Part shown: positions 1 to 8,636 of the stretch, piece by piece
Position numbering within the stretch: position 1 is the first letter of the stretch
Layout: each line of letters starts with the position of its first letter
From: Psychrobacillus sp044762655
Lineage (GTDB): Bacteria; Bacillota; Bacilli; Bacillales_A; Planococcaceae
Length of the DNA stretch: 64,000 nucleotides
Direction: 5' to 3'
NCBI RefSeq assembly: GCF_044762655.1
Contig: NZ_JBIWER010000003.1
Coordinates: forward strand, 372,001 to 436,000
Program-made: the position numbers and the translations under genes
Notes under the pieces: generated by a model
The model's input: only the letters and a program-made list of their open reading frames with translations
Told to the model about the DNA's origin: nothing
Databases searched by the model: none

Positions 1-70
1 TTTTTTCATTTTTTGGCCTCCAAGGTTGATTTGAAACCCCCATTCCAAATCGATGTTAGCAACAAGGTTT

Positions 71-517
71 TTACTTTTCTTTAAGTGGAGGCGTTACATA
101 AAATTGACCATCCACGACAATTTCATTTTGATCGTTTTTAGCAAGGACTGAAATGATAATATTATTTAACTGTACATTTACTTCTTTTATTTCTAATGTA
201 AATTCAACTATTGAGTAATGGTAGGTTGGTGTTGGAAAGCTAACAAACTGTTTTGTTATATGTGATCCAGGACCCGGCAAATATTTTGATATAGCGGATG
301 TAATAATACCCGTTAACATAATTGACGGTACGATAGGTTTTTCATATAGAGTCTTAGCTGCAAAATCATGTTGAATATATAAAGGATTGTTGTCATTCGT
401 TAGCCCAAGATAAAGCAGCAAGTCTTTGTCCTCTATTTTTTCAGTTAGTGTTAATTTTTCGCCAGTCTCAATTTCTTGAATATGTCTACCTATTTTACGA
501 GTTTTCCCTAATAACAA
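71..517 (-). CDS. MaoC-like (hot-dog fold) hydratase family protein
   Basis: A 148-residue protein resembling the MaoC/(R)-specific enoyl-CoA hydratase-like family, a small single hot-dog domain. The N-terminal half has the family pattern in which an acidic, glycine-poor stretch is followed by DNNPLYIQHDFA and then a proline/glycine-containing helix. In this family the D...NP..H region is the hydratase catalytic segment. The start is a TTG at 515-517, chosen because GGGGAGAAA stands about seven bases upstream and no in-frame ATG precedes the conserved region. It lies downstream of mdh in the same direction, beyond the mdh terminator and a roughly 600-base gene-free stretch. Related Bacillus genomes also carry a MaoC-like gene beside mdh. 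The substrate is not evident from sequence; a role in acyl-CoA metabolism is inference. Confidence 0.75.
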   Translation of the reverse strand: MLLGKTRKIGRHIQEIETGEKLTLTEKIEDKDLLLYLGLTNDNNPLYIQHDFAAKTLYEKPIVPSIMLTGIITSAISKYLPGPGSHITKQFVSFPTPTYHYSIVEFTLEIKEVNVQLNNIIISVLAKNDQNEIVVDGQFYVTPPLKEK

Positions 518-603
518 TAAGTTTCTCCCCCTAAGTAATAGCTAACTCTATATTAACAATAAACTCAAGCAATGTGCAAGATGATGAAAGGACCTGTATT
601 AAA

Positions 604-798
604 TAGTGAAATCCGACCATCGCTGATTTCCGATCCGAGTTGACGCTCCCCTTGCTCCTGCGCAAGCTCGTCGCAAAACAGATTTTCGCCATGCTCTGTT
701 CAAGGTCTTCAGCTCATGCACCTGTCGCTACGCTACCGGTACAGAAAACATTTGCTATTCCAGTATAGGTCGCCACCCTGTGCTCCAATCAACAATAA
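604..798 (+). repeat. Diverged copy of dispersed repeat family R1
   Basis: Inside a gene-free stretch (518-1125) there is a GC-richer block starting AGTGAAATCCGA and ending with GGTCGCCACC and TGCTCCAATCAA. Its two ends match the ends of the better preserved R1 copy at 39808-39978 (AGTGAAATCCGA ... GTCGCCGCC ... CTCCAATCAAT), but the centre is diverged. A further block at 997-1075, beginning GGTGGCGACTTC, looks like another degraded R1 half in inverted orientation. Nothing else in 518-1125 looks coding or regulatory apart from AT-rich spacer. Confidence 0.55.
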
Positions 799-1125
799 AC
801 CCTTTATATAAGAAAACTTGATTACAATCCCATGTACATATGTGGTCTTTCTCAATCATTGCATAGCATTTATCATCCCAAAAAATTATAAGTAATTTAA
901 GTTAATCTCTAAAAATTTGTCCAATCTTTTTATCTTAAGAGTAAGTATTCTTTATTTTATAGTCGAGTACTATTCATTGTATTGATCTTCTTTACAGGTG
1001 GCGACTTCTGCGGTAGCCAAGAGGATCTCGTTCACGAAGGCATTTGCGATCGCGTTATGGTCCTCTTTGCCTTCGATCAATGTTAAACATCTGGTTAACA
1101 GGACATTTTTATACTTTCTTTTCAT

Positions 1126-1157
1126 TTAAAAAATCGAGTAGGTTTCCCTACTCGATT
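1126..1157 (-). terminator. Rho-independent terminator of mdh
   Basis: An 11-bp perfect stem (AATCGAGTAGG / CCTACTCGATT) with a 4-base loop lies just after the mdh stop. On the minus strand it is followed by a T run. Confidence 0.9.
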
Positions 1158-1172
1158 GATATCACCTAATAG

Positions 1173-2111
1173 TTAAGCTAAAACTTTCATCACAGCTTTG
1201 ACTGCATCTGCTGATTTGTTTAATAATGCTTTTTCATCGTCAGTTAACTCAAGTTCGATAATTTTCTCAATACCACCAGCACCAAGTACTGTTGGAACGC
1301 CAAGATAAATTCCATTCATTCCATACTCACCTTCTAAATATGCAATAGATGGCAAAACTCGTTTTTGGTCTTTTAAAATGGATTCAGCCATTTCGACTAA
1401 TGATGCTGCAGGAGCATAGTAAGCAGAACCATTACCAAGAAGATTCACGATTTCAGCTCCACCCTTACGAGTACGAGCTACGATTTCTTCTAAACGATCC
1501 GAGTCAATCAGAGTTTCTAACGGAATTCCACCAGCATAAGAATACCTAACAAGAGGCACCATGTCGTCACCATGTCCGCCAAGAACAAAACCAGTTACAT
1601 CTTTAACGGAAATGTTTAATTCTTTTGCAACAAACGTGCGGAAACGAGCAGTATCAAGTACTCCAGATTGTCCGATTACGCGTTCTTTTGGTAAGCCAGA
1701 TTCTTTATAAACTGTATAAGTCATCGCATCAACCGGGTTCGTTAATACTAAAATTGTTGTATTTGGAGAATACTTGACGATTTCAGAAGTAACAGATTTC
1801 ATCACTTTTTGATTTGTTTGAACTAAATCATCACGGCTCATTCCAGGTTTACGTGCAATACCAGCAGTAATTATTACTAGATCTGAGTCTTTCGTATCTT
1901 CATAGTTAGAAGTACCAATAATATCGGCGTCAAAGCCTTGGACTGGTCCAGCCTGTGCCATATCCAAAGCTTTTCCTTTAGTAGAATTTTCTGCTTGTGG
2001 AATATCCACCAATACAATATCACCAAGTTCTTTTTGAGCAAGTAGAAAAGCTGTTGTGGCACCTGTAAATCCGCCACCAATTACTGAGATTTTACTTCTA
2101 TTCAATGTCAT
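1173..2111 (-). CDS. mdh: Malate dehydrogenase
   Basis: A 312-residue LDH-like malate dehydrogenase converting malate and NAD to oxaloacetate in the citric acid cycle. Visible features are the N-terminal Rossmann motif ISVIGGGFTGATTAF, the TNPVDAMTY segment, an arginine-rich substrate loop (ITAGIARKPGMSRDDL) and the catalytic histidine in LGGHGDDMVPL. The open frame continues 20 codons further upstream, but that part lies in repeat R2a. The ATG at 2109-2111 is chosen because AAAGGAG stands nine bases before it and MTLNRSK leads straight into the Rossmann fold. It is third in the order citZ-icd-mdh. Here a terminator after icd and repeat R2a separate it from icd, so it may depend on read-through or its own promoter. 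Confidence 0.97.
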   Translation of the reverse strand: MTLNRSKISVIGGGFTGATTAFLLAQKELGDIVLVDIPQAENSTKGKALDMAQAGPVQGFDADIIGTSNYEDTKDSDLVIITAGIARKPGMSRDDLVQTNQKVMKSVTSEIVKYSPNTTILVLTNPVDAMTYTVYKESGLPKERVIGQSGVLDTARFRTFVAKELNISVKDVTGFVLGGHGDDMVPLVRYSYAGGIPLETLIDSDRLEEIVARTRKGGAEIVNLLGNGSAYYAPAASLVEMAESILKDQKRVLPSIAYLEGEYGMNGIYLGVPTVLGAGGIEKIIELELTDDEKALLNKSADAVKAVMKVLA

Positions 2112-2149
2112 TTGAAAACTCTCCTTTGTATGAAATTTGCAAGCGCTAC

Positions 2150-2275
2150 TTAAGATCAAAACCTGTATCATCGTTTTCGAAGTACTCTACACAGACTTGT
2201 CGCTAATTTATAACCGATGAATTTTTAGAAGGTTTGTCGTGACAACCATTATGACCATCTACCGACGTCTGAAGC
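2150..2275 (+). repeat. Dispersed repeat family R2, copy a
   Basis: Begins TTAAGATCAAAACCTGTATC and carries the core ATCGTTTTCGAAGTACT..ACAGACTTGT, followed 45-60 bases later by a TCGTGACAACCATTATGACC dyad remnant. The same core is found at 6390-6515 and, inverted, at 62166-62292. It fills the mdh-icd gap and ends 39 bases from the mdh start codon. Confidence 0.8.
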
Positions 2276-2315
2276 TATAAAAAAATAGTAAAAAGCCAAC
2301 TTTATTTTATAAGAA

Positions 2316-2339
2316 AAGGAAGGGAAAATTCCCTTCCTT
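2316..2339 (-). terminator. Rho-independent terminator of icd
   Basis: An 11-bp inverted repeat AAGGAAGGGAA / TTCCCTTCCTT with a two-base centre lies just after the icd stop. On the minus strand it runs into a T-rich tail. Confidence 0.85.
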
Positions 2340-2362
2340 AAAAAATAACATTCAGTTTCAAA

Positions 2363-3628
2363 TTACATGTTTTTAATAAGCTCATCCGCAAATTCAGAAC
2401 ATTTAACTTCCGTTGCACCATCCATTAAACGAGCGAAGTCATAAGTTACTACTTTAGAAGCAATAGATTTCTCCATTGAATCCATGATAAGTTTAGCAGC
2501 TTCGTTCCACCCTAAATGCTCAAGCATTAATACACCTGAAAGGATAACAGAAGATGGGTTAACTTTGTCTAGACCAGCGTATTTAGGAGCTGTACCATGT
2601 GTTGCTTCGAAAATAGCATGTCCAGTTACATAGTTAATGTTCGCTCCTGGAGCAATACCAATACCACCAACTTGTGCAGCAAGTGCATCAGAAATATAAT
2701 CTCCGTTTAAGTTCATTGTAGCAACTACATCAAACTCTTTTGGACGAGTTAAAATTTGTTGTAAGAAGATATCAGCAATCGAATCTTTCACTAGAATTTT
2801 ACCATCTGCAAGTGCATCAGCTTGTGCTTTGTCAGCAGCTTCCGCTCCTTGTTCTTCTTTAATTTGATCATATTGGTTCCAAGTAAATACTTTATCACCA
2901 AACTCTTGCTCCGCTACTTCGTAACCCCAAGTTTTGAAAGCACCTTCAGTGAATTTCATGATATTCCCTTTATGAACTAATGTTAAAGAAGTACGACCTT
3001 CTTTTATAATATAGTTAAGAGCAGCGCGAACTAAACGTTTTGTACCTTCTTCAGAAATTGGTTTAATACCAAGACCTGAAGTTTCTGGGAAACGAATATT
3101 TTTCACTCCAAACTCTGTTTGTAAGAAGTCGATTAGTTTTTTTGCTTCGTCTGTACCTTTTGCATACTCAATACCAGCATAGATATCTTCTGTATTTTCA
3201 CGGAAAATAACCATATCAGTATCTTCAGGACGTTTCACTGGTGATGGAACACCAGTGAAATAGCGAACTGGACGTAGGCAAGTATATAGATCAAGCTCTT
3301 GACGTAATGCTACGTTTAATGAACGAATTCCTCCACCGATTGGTGTAGTTAGAGGTCCTTTAATAGCGATTAGGTACTCATTAATAACATCTAAAGTTTC
3401 TTGAGGTAACCATTCGCCAGTTTTGTCGAATGCTTTTTGACCAGCAAGAACTTCTTTCCATTCAATTTTCTTTTCACCATTATAAGCTTTTTCTACTGAA
3501 GCTTCTAATACACGTGATGCTGCTGCCCAAATATCTGGACCCGTTCCGTCACCTTCGATGAATGGAATTACTGCTGTGTTTGGTACGTTAAGTACACCAT
3601 TTTCTACTGTAATTTTACCTGTTGTCAT
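2363..3628 (-). CDS. icd: Isocitrate dehydrogenase (NADP)
   Basis: A 421-residue isocitrate/isopropylmalate dehydrogenase family enzyme of the citric acid cycle. Recognisable are the IPFIEGDGTGPDI nucleotide/substrate start, the IGGGIRSLNVALRQELDLY loop holding the substrate serine, the metal-binding aspartates in MNLNGDYISD, and the cofactor loop GTAPKYAGLDKVNPSS with Lys and Tyr as in NADP-dependent forms. The ATG at 3626-3628 is preferred to the one nine codons upstream, because AGGAGG lies seven bases before it. It follows citZ by about 80 bases in the same direction, so citZ and icd probably form one transcript that ends at the hairpin at 2316-2339. Confidence 0.97.
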   Translation of the reverse strand: MTTGKITVENGVLNVPNTAVIPFIEGDGTGPDIWAAASRVLEASVEKAYNGEKKIEWKEVLAGQKAFDKTGEWLPQETLDVINEYLIAIKGPLTTPIGGGIRSLNVALRQELDLYTCLRPVRYFTGVPSPVKRPEDTDMVIFRENTEDIYAGIEYAKGTDEAKKLIDFLQTEFGVKNIRFPETSGLGIKPISEEGTKRLVRAALNYIIKEGRTSLTLVHKGNIMKFTEGAFKTWGYEVAEQEFGDKVFTWNQYDQIKEEQGAEAADKAQADALADGKILVKDSIADIFLQQILTRPKEFDVVATMNLNGDYISDALAAQVGGIGIAPGANINYVTGHAIFEATHGTAPKYAGLDKVNPSSVILSGVLMLEHLGWNEAAKLIMDSMEKSIASKVVTYDFARLMDGATEVKCSEFADELIKNM

Positions 3629-3708
3629 TTTTTTTCCTCCTACCATCATAATCATAGGGCAGTAAACACAAAAGTGTTTAAGCCCTATCTACTAAGATAA
3701 TACTACTA

Positions 3709-4824
3709 TTATCTTTCTTCAATTGGAATATACTTTTGCATTCCAGGTCCAACATATTCTGCACGAGGACGAATTAAACGGTTATTTGCATATTGCTCTA
3801 GAATATGAGCGCTCCAACCAGAAATACGTGATACGGCAAAAATTGGTGTAAATAAATCATGATCTATCTTTAAAGAATGATAAACAGATGCAGAATAGAA
3901 ATCTACATTTGGTGGTAGATTCTTTTCCCCTGTAACTATTTCTTCGATACGAATAGACATATCATAAAGTTTAGATTCGCCATTAAGTGTAGTCAATTTT
4001 TTAGACATTTCACGTAAATGTTTTGCACGTGGGTCTCCTTTTCTATATACACGGTGACCGAATCCCATAATCTTAACTTTATTGTCTAACTTGTCTTTAA
4101 TATAAGTATCCACATTTTCAAGTGTGTCAATTTCTGTTAACATTTTCATAACTTGTTCGTTAGCTCCACCATGTAGAGGTCCTTTTAAAGCACCAATAGC
4201 TGCTACTACGCCAGAATAGATATCTGAAAGTGTAGCTACACATACGCGAGCAGTAAATGTAGAAGCATTCAGTTCATGATCTGCATGTAAAACAAGTGCT
4301 TTATCAAAAGCTTCGACTTCTATGTCTTCTGGTAATTCTCCGTGTAGCATGTACAAGAAGTTAGCAGCATAACTTAAGTCTGCTTTTGGTGCAACTGGCT
4401 CTAGTCCTTTACGAACACGTGAGAAAGCTGTAACTAATGTTGGGATTTTTGCTTGTAATTTAACAGCTTTTAAGTAATTTGCTTCATCGGACATATCTTC
4501 TGCAGCATCATCATATAATGCAAGCATAGAAACTGTTGTTCTTAGAGCAGTCATTGGATGAACTTCCTTGATTGGGAATGTTTTGAAATGATTCAAAATT
4601 TCTTGTGGTACAGCCATGTTATCAGCTAATTGTTGTTTCAATTCAGCTAATTCTGCAGCATTTGGAAGTCGTTTATGCCAAAGTAAATACACTACCTCTT
4701 CGAAACTAGCATTGTTTGCTAAATCATCAATATCGTATCCAACATATGTAAGTGTGTCATCGATGATTGAACTGATTGACGTTTCAGCCGCTACAATTCC
4801 TTCTAAACCTTTAGTTGTTGTCAT
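3709..4824 (-). CDS. citZ: Citrate synthase
   Basis: A 371-residue type II citrate synthase condensing acetyl-CoA with oxaloacetate. The family's active-site elements are present: HADHELNAST (first histidine), GFGHRVYRKGDPR (second histidine and arginine), and the aspartate region PPNVDFYSASVY. It is the first gene of a citZ-icd-(mdh) group and is divergent from ytvI. The ATG is preceded by AAGGGAG. A near-consensus promoter (4920-4948) and a cre-like site (4949-4962) lie upstream, in line with the known CcpA control of citZ in B. subtilis. Confidence 0.97.
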   Translation of the reverse strand: MTTTKGLEGIVAAETSISSIIDDTLTYVGYDIDDLANNASFEEVVYLLWHKRLPNAAELAELKQQLADNMAVPQEILNHFKTFPIKEVHPMTALRTTVSMLALYDDAAEDMSDEANYLKAVKLQAKIPTLVTAFSRVRKGLEPVAPKADLSYAANFLYMLHGELPEDIEVEAFDKALVLHADHELNASTFTARVCVATLSDIYSGVVAAIGALKGPLHGGANEQVMKMLTEIDTLENVDTYIKDKLDNKVKIMGFGHRVYRKGDPRAKHLREMSKKLTTLNGESKLYDMSIRIEEIVTGEKNLPPNVDFYSASVYHSLKIDHDLFTPIFAVSRISGWSAHILEQYANNRLIRPRAEYVGPGMQKYIPIEER

Positions 4825-4919
4825 ATCAAAGTCTCCCTTTTACAACATAACACTTCTGACCAAGTTTCACAGAAGAATTATATGTATATATTAATGTTTT
4901 TAGCATTGCTTACTTAAAC

Positions 4920-4948
4920 AGTATAATCAATTTTGGCGTTTTTGTGAA
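4920..4948 (-). promoter_or_regulatory. SigA-type promoter of citZ
   Basis: On the minus strand TTCACA (4943-4948) and TATACT (4920-4925) are separated by exactly 17 bases, a close match to TTGACA-17-TATAAT. It reads into citZ about 95 bases downstream. Confidence 0.75.
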
Positions 4949-4962
4949 TGAAAACGCTTAAG
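4949..4962 (+). promoter_or_regulatory. Candidate CcpA (cre) site before citZ
   Basis: TGAAAACGCTTAAG fits the cre consensus TGWAARCGYTWNCW at its first eleven positions and misses the last two. It touches the -35 box of the citZ promoter. Confidence 0.55.
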
Positions 4963-5009
4963 TTTATTGAAAATTATCTTTAAATCTCCTAATTATTTGA
5001 AAAGATTGG

Positions 5010-5984
5010 ATGAAAATGATTACTCTACAATTAAATAAAAAAGATTTTTTGTCTCAATGGGTACCATTTGGAATAATTATACTAATATCATTAGTCGCTT
5101 ACCCTCTCACCTTGTCAATTATTGGAGGTTATTTTCTTTTTCCCATAACCCAGTTATTACATAAAAAATTCAAAATCCCAGTTTTGATTAGTGTTCTCCT
5201 AACAGTGATTTTCATATTAGCCAGTTTTTTAGCTATATTGTTTTTTCTAATTCAGACTTTAATTGATTTAATTCCATTTATACACGAACATGTTGTTCTG
5301 TTACCTGTTATGGAGTTACAAAATCACCCTATTTTTATGCTGTTTGAAGGCAAATTTCAAACATTATTAAATAAACTATTAAATGATTTATTATTAAATG
5401 TAACGCATATACCCTCTTATTTTTTTGAGCTATTCTTATTTAGTATTGGATTATTTTTTTCCTTAATCGAATCTATCAAGGACCGAGAATGGTTTCTAGT
5501 TTACTTTCCTAAGAAAATGCGTAGCCTTTGCCATAAAGCGTTGCTTAAATCCTCCACAATCGTAAATCAATTTATACATGTAGGTTTTAAGTTATTCATT
5601 TTAACGTTTATATTAATTTCTATTGGATTCTCGGTATTAGGATTACATAATCCAATTAAATATGCGTTTCTTATTTCTTTAGTCGATAGTGTTCCTTTTT
5701 TAGGTACAGGCTTAATACTGATTCCTTTAGGTATTTACTTTTTCTTAATGGAAATGCGTATGGCAGGTACAATTATCTTACTATTGTACTTCTTTGTTCA
5801 GTTAACAAGACATATCGTAGAATCCGCACTCTGGTCATCCACCACACAAATAAAGGCCGTCCACGTCTTTTATTTGAGCGCGGCAGCCATTTTAATCTTT
5901 GGATTTATAGGAATCTTGTTTAGTCCATTTATTTATCTATTTGCCCATAAATGGGAGAGCTTTACGAAGACTTCATCACAATAA
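5010..5984 (+). CDS. ytvI: YtvI-type sporulation membrane protein (AI-2E transporter superfamily)
   Basis: A 324-residue polytopic membrane protein with paired N-terminal helices (about residues 17-40 and 55-85), a central amphipathic region, and a C-terminal block of hydrophobic helices including the SLVDSVPFLGTGLILIPLG motif. That motif is typical of the AI-2E/UPF0118 superfamily and of sporulation integral membrane protein YtvI. In B. subtilis ytvI also lies beside citZ. It is divergent from citZ and its 3' end overlaps fxsA tail to tail by 23 bases. The start is uncertain: ATG at 5010 or 5016, with only weak Shine-Dalgarno sequence before either. The exact function of YtvI is not established. 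Confidence 0.8.
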   Translation: MKMITLQLNKKDFLSQWVPFGIIILISLVAYPLTLSIIGGYFLFPITQLLHKKFKIPVLISVLLTVIFILASFLAILFFLIQTLIDLIPFIHEHVVLLPVMELQNHPIFMLFEGKFQTLLNKLLNDLLLNVTHIPSYFFELFLFSIGLFFSLIESIKDREWFLVYFPKKMRSLCHKALLKSSTIVNQFIHVGFKLFILTFILISIGFSVLGLHNPIKYAFLISLVDSVPFLGTGLILIPLGIYFFLMEMRMAGTIILLLYFFVQLTRHIVESALWSSTTQIKAVHVFYLSAAAILIFGFIGILFSPFIYLFAHKWESFTKTSSQ

Positions 5985-6357
5985 CTTGACCATTTTTCAT
6001 CTTCTTGCGTATCCATCTATAAACAAGAGGTTTAAATAAGTTTCGGGTTGGGGCAAATAATAGCATAAAGCCAATTATATCGGAGATAAATCCAGGTAAT
6101 ACAACTAAAATAGCTCCGATAAATATACTTATACCATTTATCGCTGCTTCTCCGGGTGCTTGGAAGTTTTTGACACTATCTGATACTTCTCTAAATGCTT
6201 TTAGGCCTTGCCTTTTTGCAAAATAGCCTCCAATTATACCGCTTGCGATGATCAATAAAAATGTGTATCCTACTCCAATGGTTTTACCTGATAGCATGAG
6301 AATATATAATTCAATCGCTGGTATTAAGATAAACAAACCAATAATCCATTTCATCAT
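5962..6357 (-). CDS. fxsA: FxsA family membrane protein
   Basis: A 131-residue protein of the FxsA/UPF0716 family, three to four transmembrane segments with a basic C-terminal tail. The family pattern is visible: an aromatic-rich first helix (KWIIGLFILIPAIELYILM), GYTFLLIIASGIIGGYFAKRQG, and the APGEAAING loop before a third helix. E. coli FxsA relieves F-plasmid exclusion of phage T7; the role in Bacilli is unknown. AGGAAGGTGA stands before the ATG. The last 23 bases overlap the end of ytvI on the other strand. Repeat R2b begins 33 bases upstream of the start. Confidence 0.88.
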   Translation of the reverse strand: MMKWIIGLFILIPAIELYILMLSGKTIGVGYTFLLIIASGIIGGYFAKRQGLKAFREVSDSVKNFQAPGEAAINGISIFIGAILVVLPGFISDIIGFMLLFAPTRNLFKPLVYRWIRKKMKNGQVIVMKSS

Positions 6358-6389
6358 TTCACCTTCCTAAAAGTAAAGTGCAGGAGCTC

Positions 6390-6515
6390 TTTAAGATCGA
6401 AAATCTGTATCTATCGTTTTCGAAGTGCTTAGGACAGACTTGTTTCTATATTTTTATCTTTTTAATTTTTTTGGAAGAGGATGATCGTGACTGACGTCTC
6501 GATCAGCCTCTCTTT
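6390..6515 (+). repeat. Dispersed repeat family R2, copy b
   Basis: Starts TTTAAGATCGAAAATCTGTA and carries the core ATCGTTTTCGAAGTGCTTAG and GGACAGACTTGT, followed by a GATCGTGACTGACG..CGATCAGCC dyad. It is the best-preserved copy of the core and has the same orientation and distance to a downstream minus-strand gene (fxsA) as copy a has to mdh. Confidence 0.8.
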
Positions 6516-6730
6516 TCTCGGTAATCTTATCGCGTTTGTCTGTCCATCGCATTTCTTGAACTTTAGTACCAGGTTTAATGCATTCTTGTTAAATAAAAGA
6601 AATGATACTTTCTAATCCAGGATGTAAGCTCACGAAGATACAATTTCGTTCGCGATTTCGCTTCTCTATTTGGTAAACACTTACTGTTTCTTTGCAGTTC
6701 CACTACTAATAATAGCGCAATTAAACAACT

Positions 6731-6760
6731 AAAGCGTCCGCCTGGAATGAAAATCAATAG
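6731..6760 (-). repeat. Partial copy of repeat family R1
   Basis: Read on the minus strand this is CTATTGATTTTCATTCCAGG then CGGACGCTTT, matching the left half of R1 at 30845-30880 (GTTGTTTTCCGTTACGGCGG then ACGCTTT). The rest of 6516-6803 holds only AT-rich sequence with no credible gene. Confidence 0.5.
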
Positions 6761-6803
6761 GATTATTAGAAAGATTCTAATATGCTAATTCTTTTCATTC
6801 AAT

Positions 6804-6833
6804 AAAAGCCCCACCTTTTATGGTGAGGCTTTT
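6804..6833 (-). terminator. Rho-independent terminator of pyk
   Basis: The hairpin AAAAGCCCCACC / GGTGAGGCTTTT, with one mismatch and a 6-base loop, lies right after the pyk stop. Confidence 0.85.
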
Positions 6834-6835
6834 TA

Positions 6836-8596
6836 TTAAATTATGCTAGCGTGACCATGATAGATAAAGCCACTTTCTGCATCTATCGTCAATTCTTGGC
6901 CATTTTTTATGAGAGTTGTTGCATCTTTGACCCCGACAATTACTGGTACTCCTAAGCTTAACCCTACGACTGCCGCATGACTAGTTAATCCACCCTCTTC
7001 GGTGATTAAGCCTTTGCATTTTTCAATACCAGGAATCATATCACGGTCAGATCCTAACGTCACGATAATACTATCTGTCGTATCTTTACCTGCTAACTCT
7101 TCTGCATTGTTCACGACTATTGCTTTACCGAAAGCAGTACTTTTACCAATACCTTGTCCTTTTGCAACTAAGTCGCCAATAATATGAACCTTCATCAAGT
7201 TTGTAGTACCTGCTTCTCCAACTGGAACACCAGCTGTAATTACAACTAAGTCACCATGTGTAACATACTGATGTAGAATACTTTCCTCTACTGCATCTTC
7301 TAAAATTTCATCTGTAGAATGAGCTTTTTTCCCTACAATTGGATATACTCCCCAAACTAAAGTAAGTTTTCTAGATGGAGTTTCTGATGAAGTAACAGCA
7401 ATAATCGGAACACCCGGTCTAAATTTCGAAATCATTTTTGCCGTATATCCACTTTCAGTAGGCGCAATAACTGCTTTTACTTTTAGATTAATCGCTGTGT
7501 GTGCAACTGCTTGACCAATAGCATCTGTTAGGTTTACATCACGTGCCTTACTAATTTTAGTTACATTTTCACGATAATCTACAGCATTTTCTGTACGACG
7601 TGCAATTTTATCCATCGTTTGTACAGCTTCTACTGGGTAAAGACCTGCTGCTGTTTCTCCTGAAAGCATGATCGCATCTGTTCCGTCAAATATCGCGTTT
7701 GCTACGTCACTTGCCTCTGCTCGAGTAGGTCGAGGATTACGTTGCATCGAATCAAGCATTTGAGTAGCGGTAATAACAGGTTTTCCAGCTTCGTTACATT
7801 TTCCGATTAGTTTCTTCTGGACTAAAGGAACTTCTTCTGCTGGTATTTCTACACCTAAATCTCCCCTTGCAACCATTAAGCCGTCAGATACTTGAATGAT
7901 TTCATCGATATTATCTACGCCTTCTTGGTTTTCGATTTTAGGAATAATTTGAATATGTGCTCCATTATTTTCTTCTAATAGTTTGCGGATTTCTAACACA
8001 TCTTTTGCACGACGAACGAAAGAAGCTGCAACAAAATCTATATCCTGCTCAATACCAAAAAGGATATCCTGTGCGTCTTTTTCTGTCATACCAGGTAATT
8101 GCACAGATACACCAGGTACGTTTACACCTTTATTGTTTTTTAACGTTCCTGCATTTTGAATATAAGTGGAAATAATTCCATTCGCTTTGTCAATTTTTTG
8201 TACGACTAACTCTATAAGACCGTCATCTAAAAGAATGATTGATCCTTCATGAACATCCTCGATCAGTTTGTCGTAAGAAATAGAGAAGCGATCTAAAGTT
8301 CCTAATACTTCTGTCATCGAAATTTCTATTGTTTGGCCAGACTGAAGCTCCAGTGCTCCATCTTCCATTTTATGCGTGCGAATTTCTGGTCCCTTTGTAT
8401 CCAGCAAAATCCCAACAACTTTACCTAACTTCTTAGATACTTTACGAATCGTTTGAATTCTTGCAAAATGCTCCTCGTGATTTCCATGTGAGAAATTCAA
8501 TCTGGCAACATTCATTCCAGCATTTATTAATTTCTCTAACATTTCTTCTGATTCACTAGCGGGTCCAATTGTACAAACTATTTTAGTTTTTCTCAT
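6836..8596 (-). CDS. pyk: Pyruvate kinase with C-terminal PEP-utiliser domain
   Basis: A 586-residue pyruvate kinase, the last step of glycolysis. The barrel motifs are clear: RKTKIVCTIGPASES at the N-terminus, ARLNFSHGNHEEH, the metal/PEP region IIPKIENQEGVDNIDEI, and TATQMLDSMQRNPRPTRAEASD with DGTDAIMLSGETAAG. After the usual C-domain (about residue 470) comes an extra PEP-utilising-enzyme-type domain containing GGLTSHAAVVGLSLGVPV, as in Bacillus and Geobacillus enzymes. The open frame extends 37 codons upstream. The ATG at 8594-8596 is chosen because MRKTKIVCTIG is the family start and AAAGGA precedes it. pfkA ends 40 bases upstream, so pfkA-pyk form an operon. Confidence 0.97.
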   Translation of the reverse strand: MRKTKIVCTIGPASESEEMLEKLINAGMNVARLNFSHGNHEEHFARIQTIRKVSKKLGKVVGILLDTKGPEIRTHKMEDGALELQSGQTIEISMTEVLGTLDRFSISYDKLIEDVHEGSIILLDDGLIELVVQKIDKANGIISTYIQNAGTLKNNKGVNVPGVSVQLPGMTEKDAQDILFGIEQDIDFVAASFVRRAKDVLEIRKLLEENNGAHIQIIPKIENQEGVDNIDEIIQVSDGLMVARGDLGVEIPAEEVPLVQKKLIGKCNEAGKPVITATQMLDSMQRNPRPTRAEASDVANAIFDGTDAIMLSGETAAGLYPVEAVQTMDKIARRTENAVDYRENVTKISKARDVNLTDAIGQAVAHTAINLKVKAVIAPTESGYTAKMISKFRPGVPIIAVTSSETPSRKLTLVWGVYPIVGKKAHSTDEILEDAVEESILHQYVTHGDLVVITAGVPVGEAGTTNLMKVHIIGDLVAKGQGIGKSTAFGKAIVVNNAEELAGKDTTDSIIVTLGSDRDMIPGIEKCKGLITEEGGLTSHAAVVGLSLGVPVIVGVKDATTLIKNGQELTIDAESGFIYHGHASII

Positions 8597-8636
8597 AGTA
8601 CAGTCCTTTCTATAATGGCAAGATATTACCCATTTG

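Noticed and set aside
2137..2150. cre-like TGCAAGCGCTACTT upstream of mdh
   Set aside because: It misses the last conserved C of the cre pattern and lies at the edge of a repeat; too weak to call.
2112..2171. Twenty-codon N-terminal extension of malate dehydrogenase
   Set aside because: It lies partly in repeat R2a and upstream of a good ribosome site; the family starts at MTLNRSKISVIGGG.
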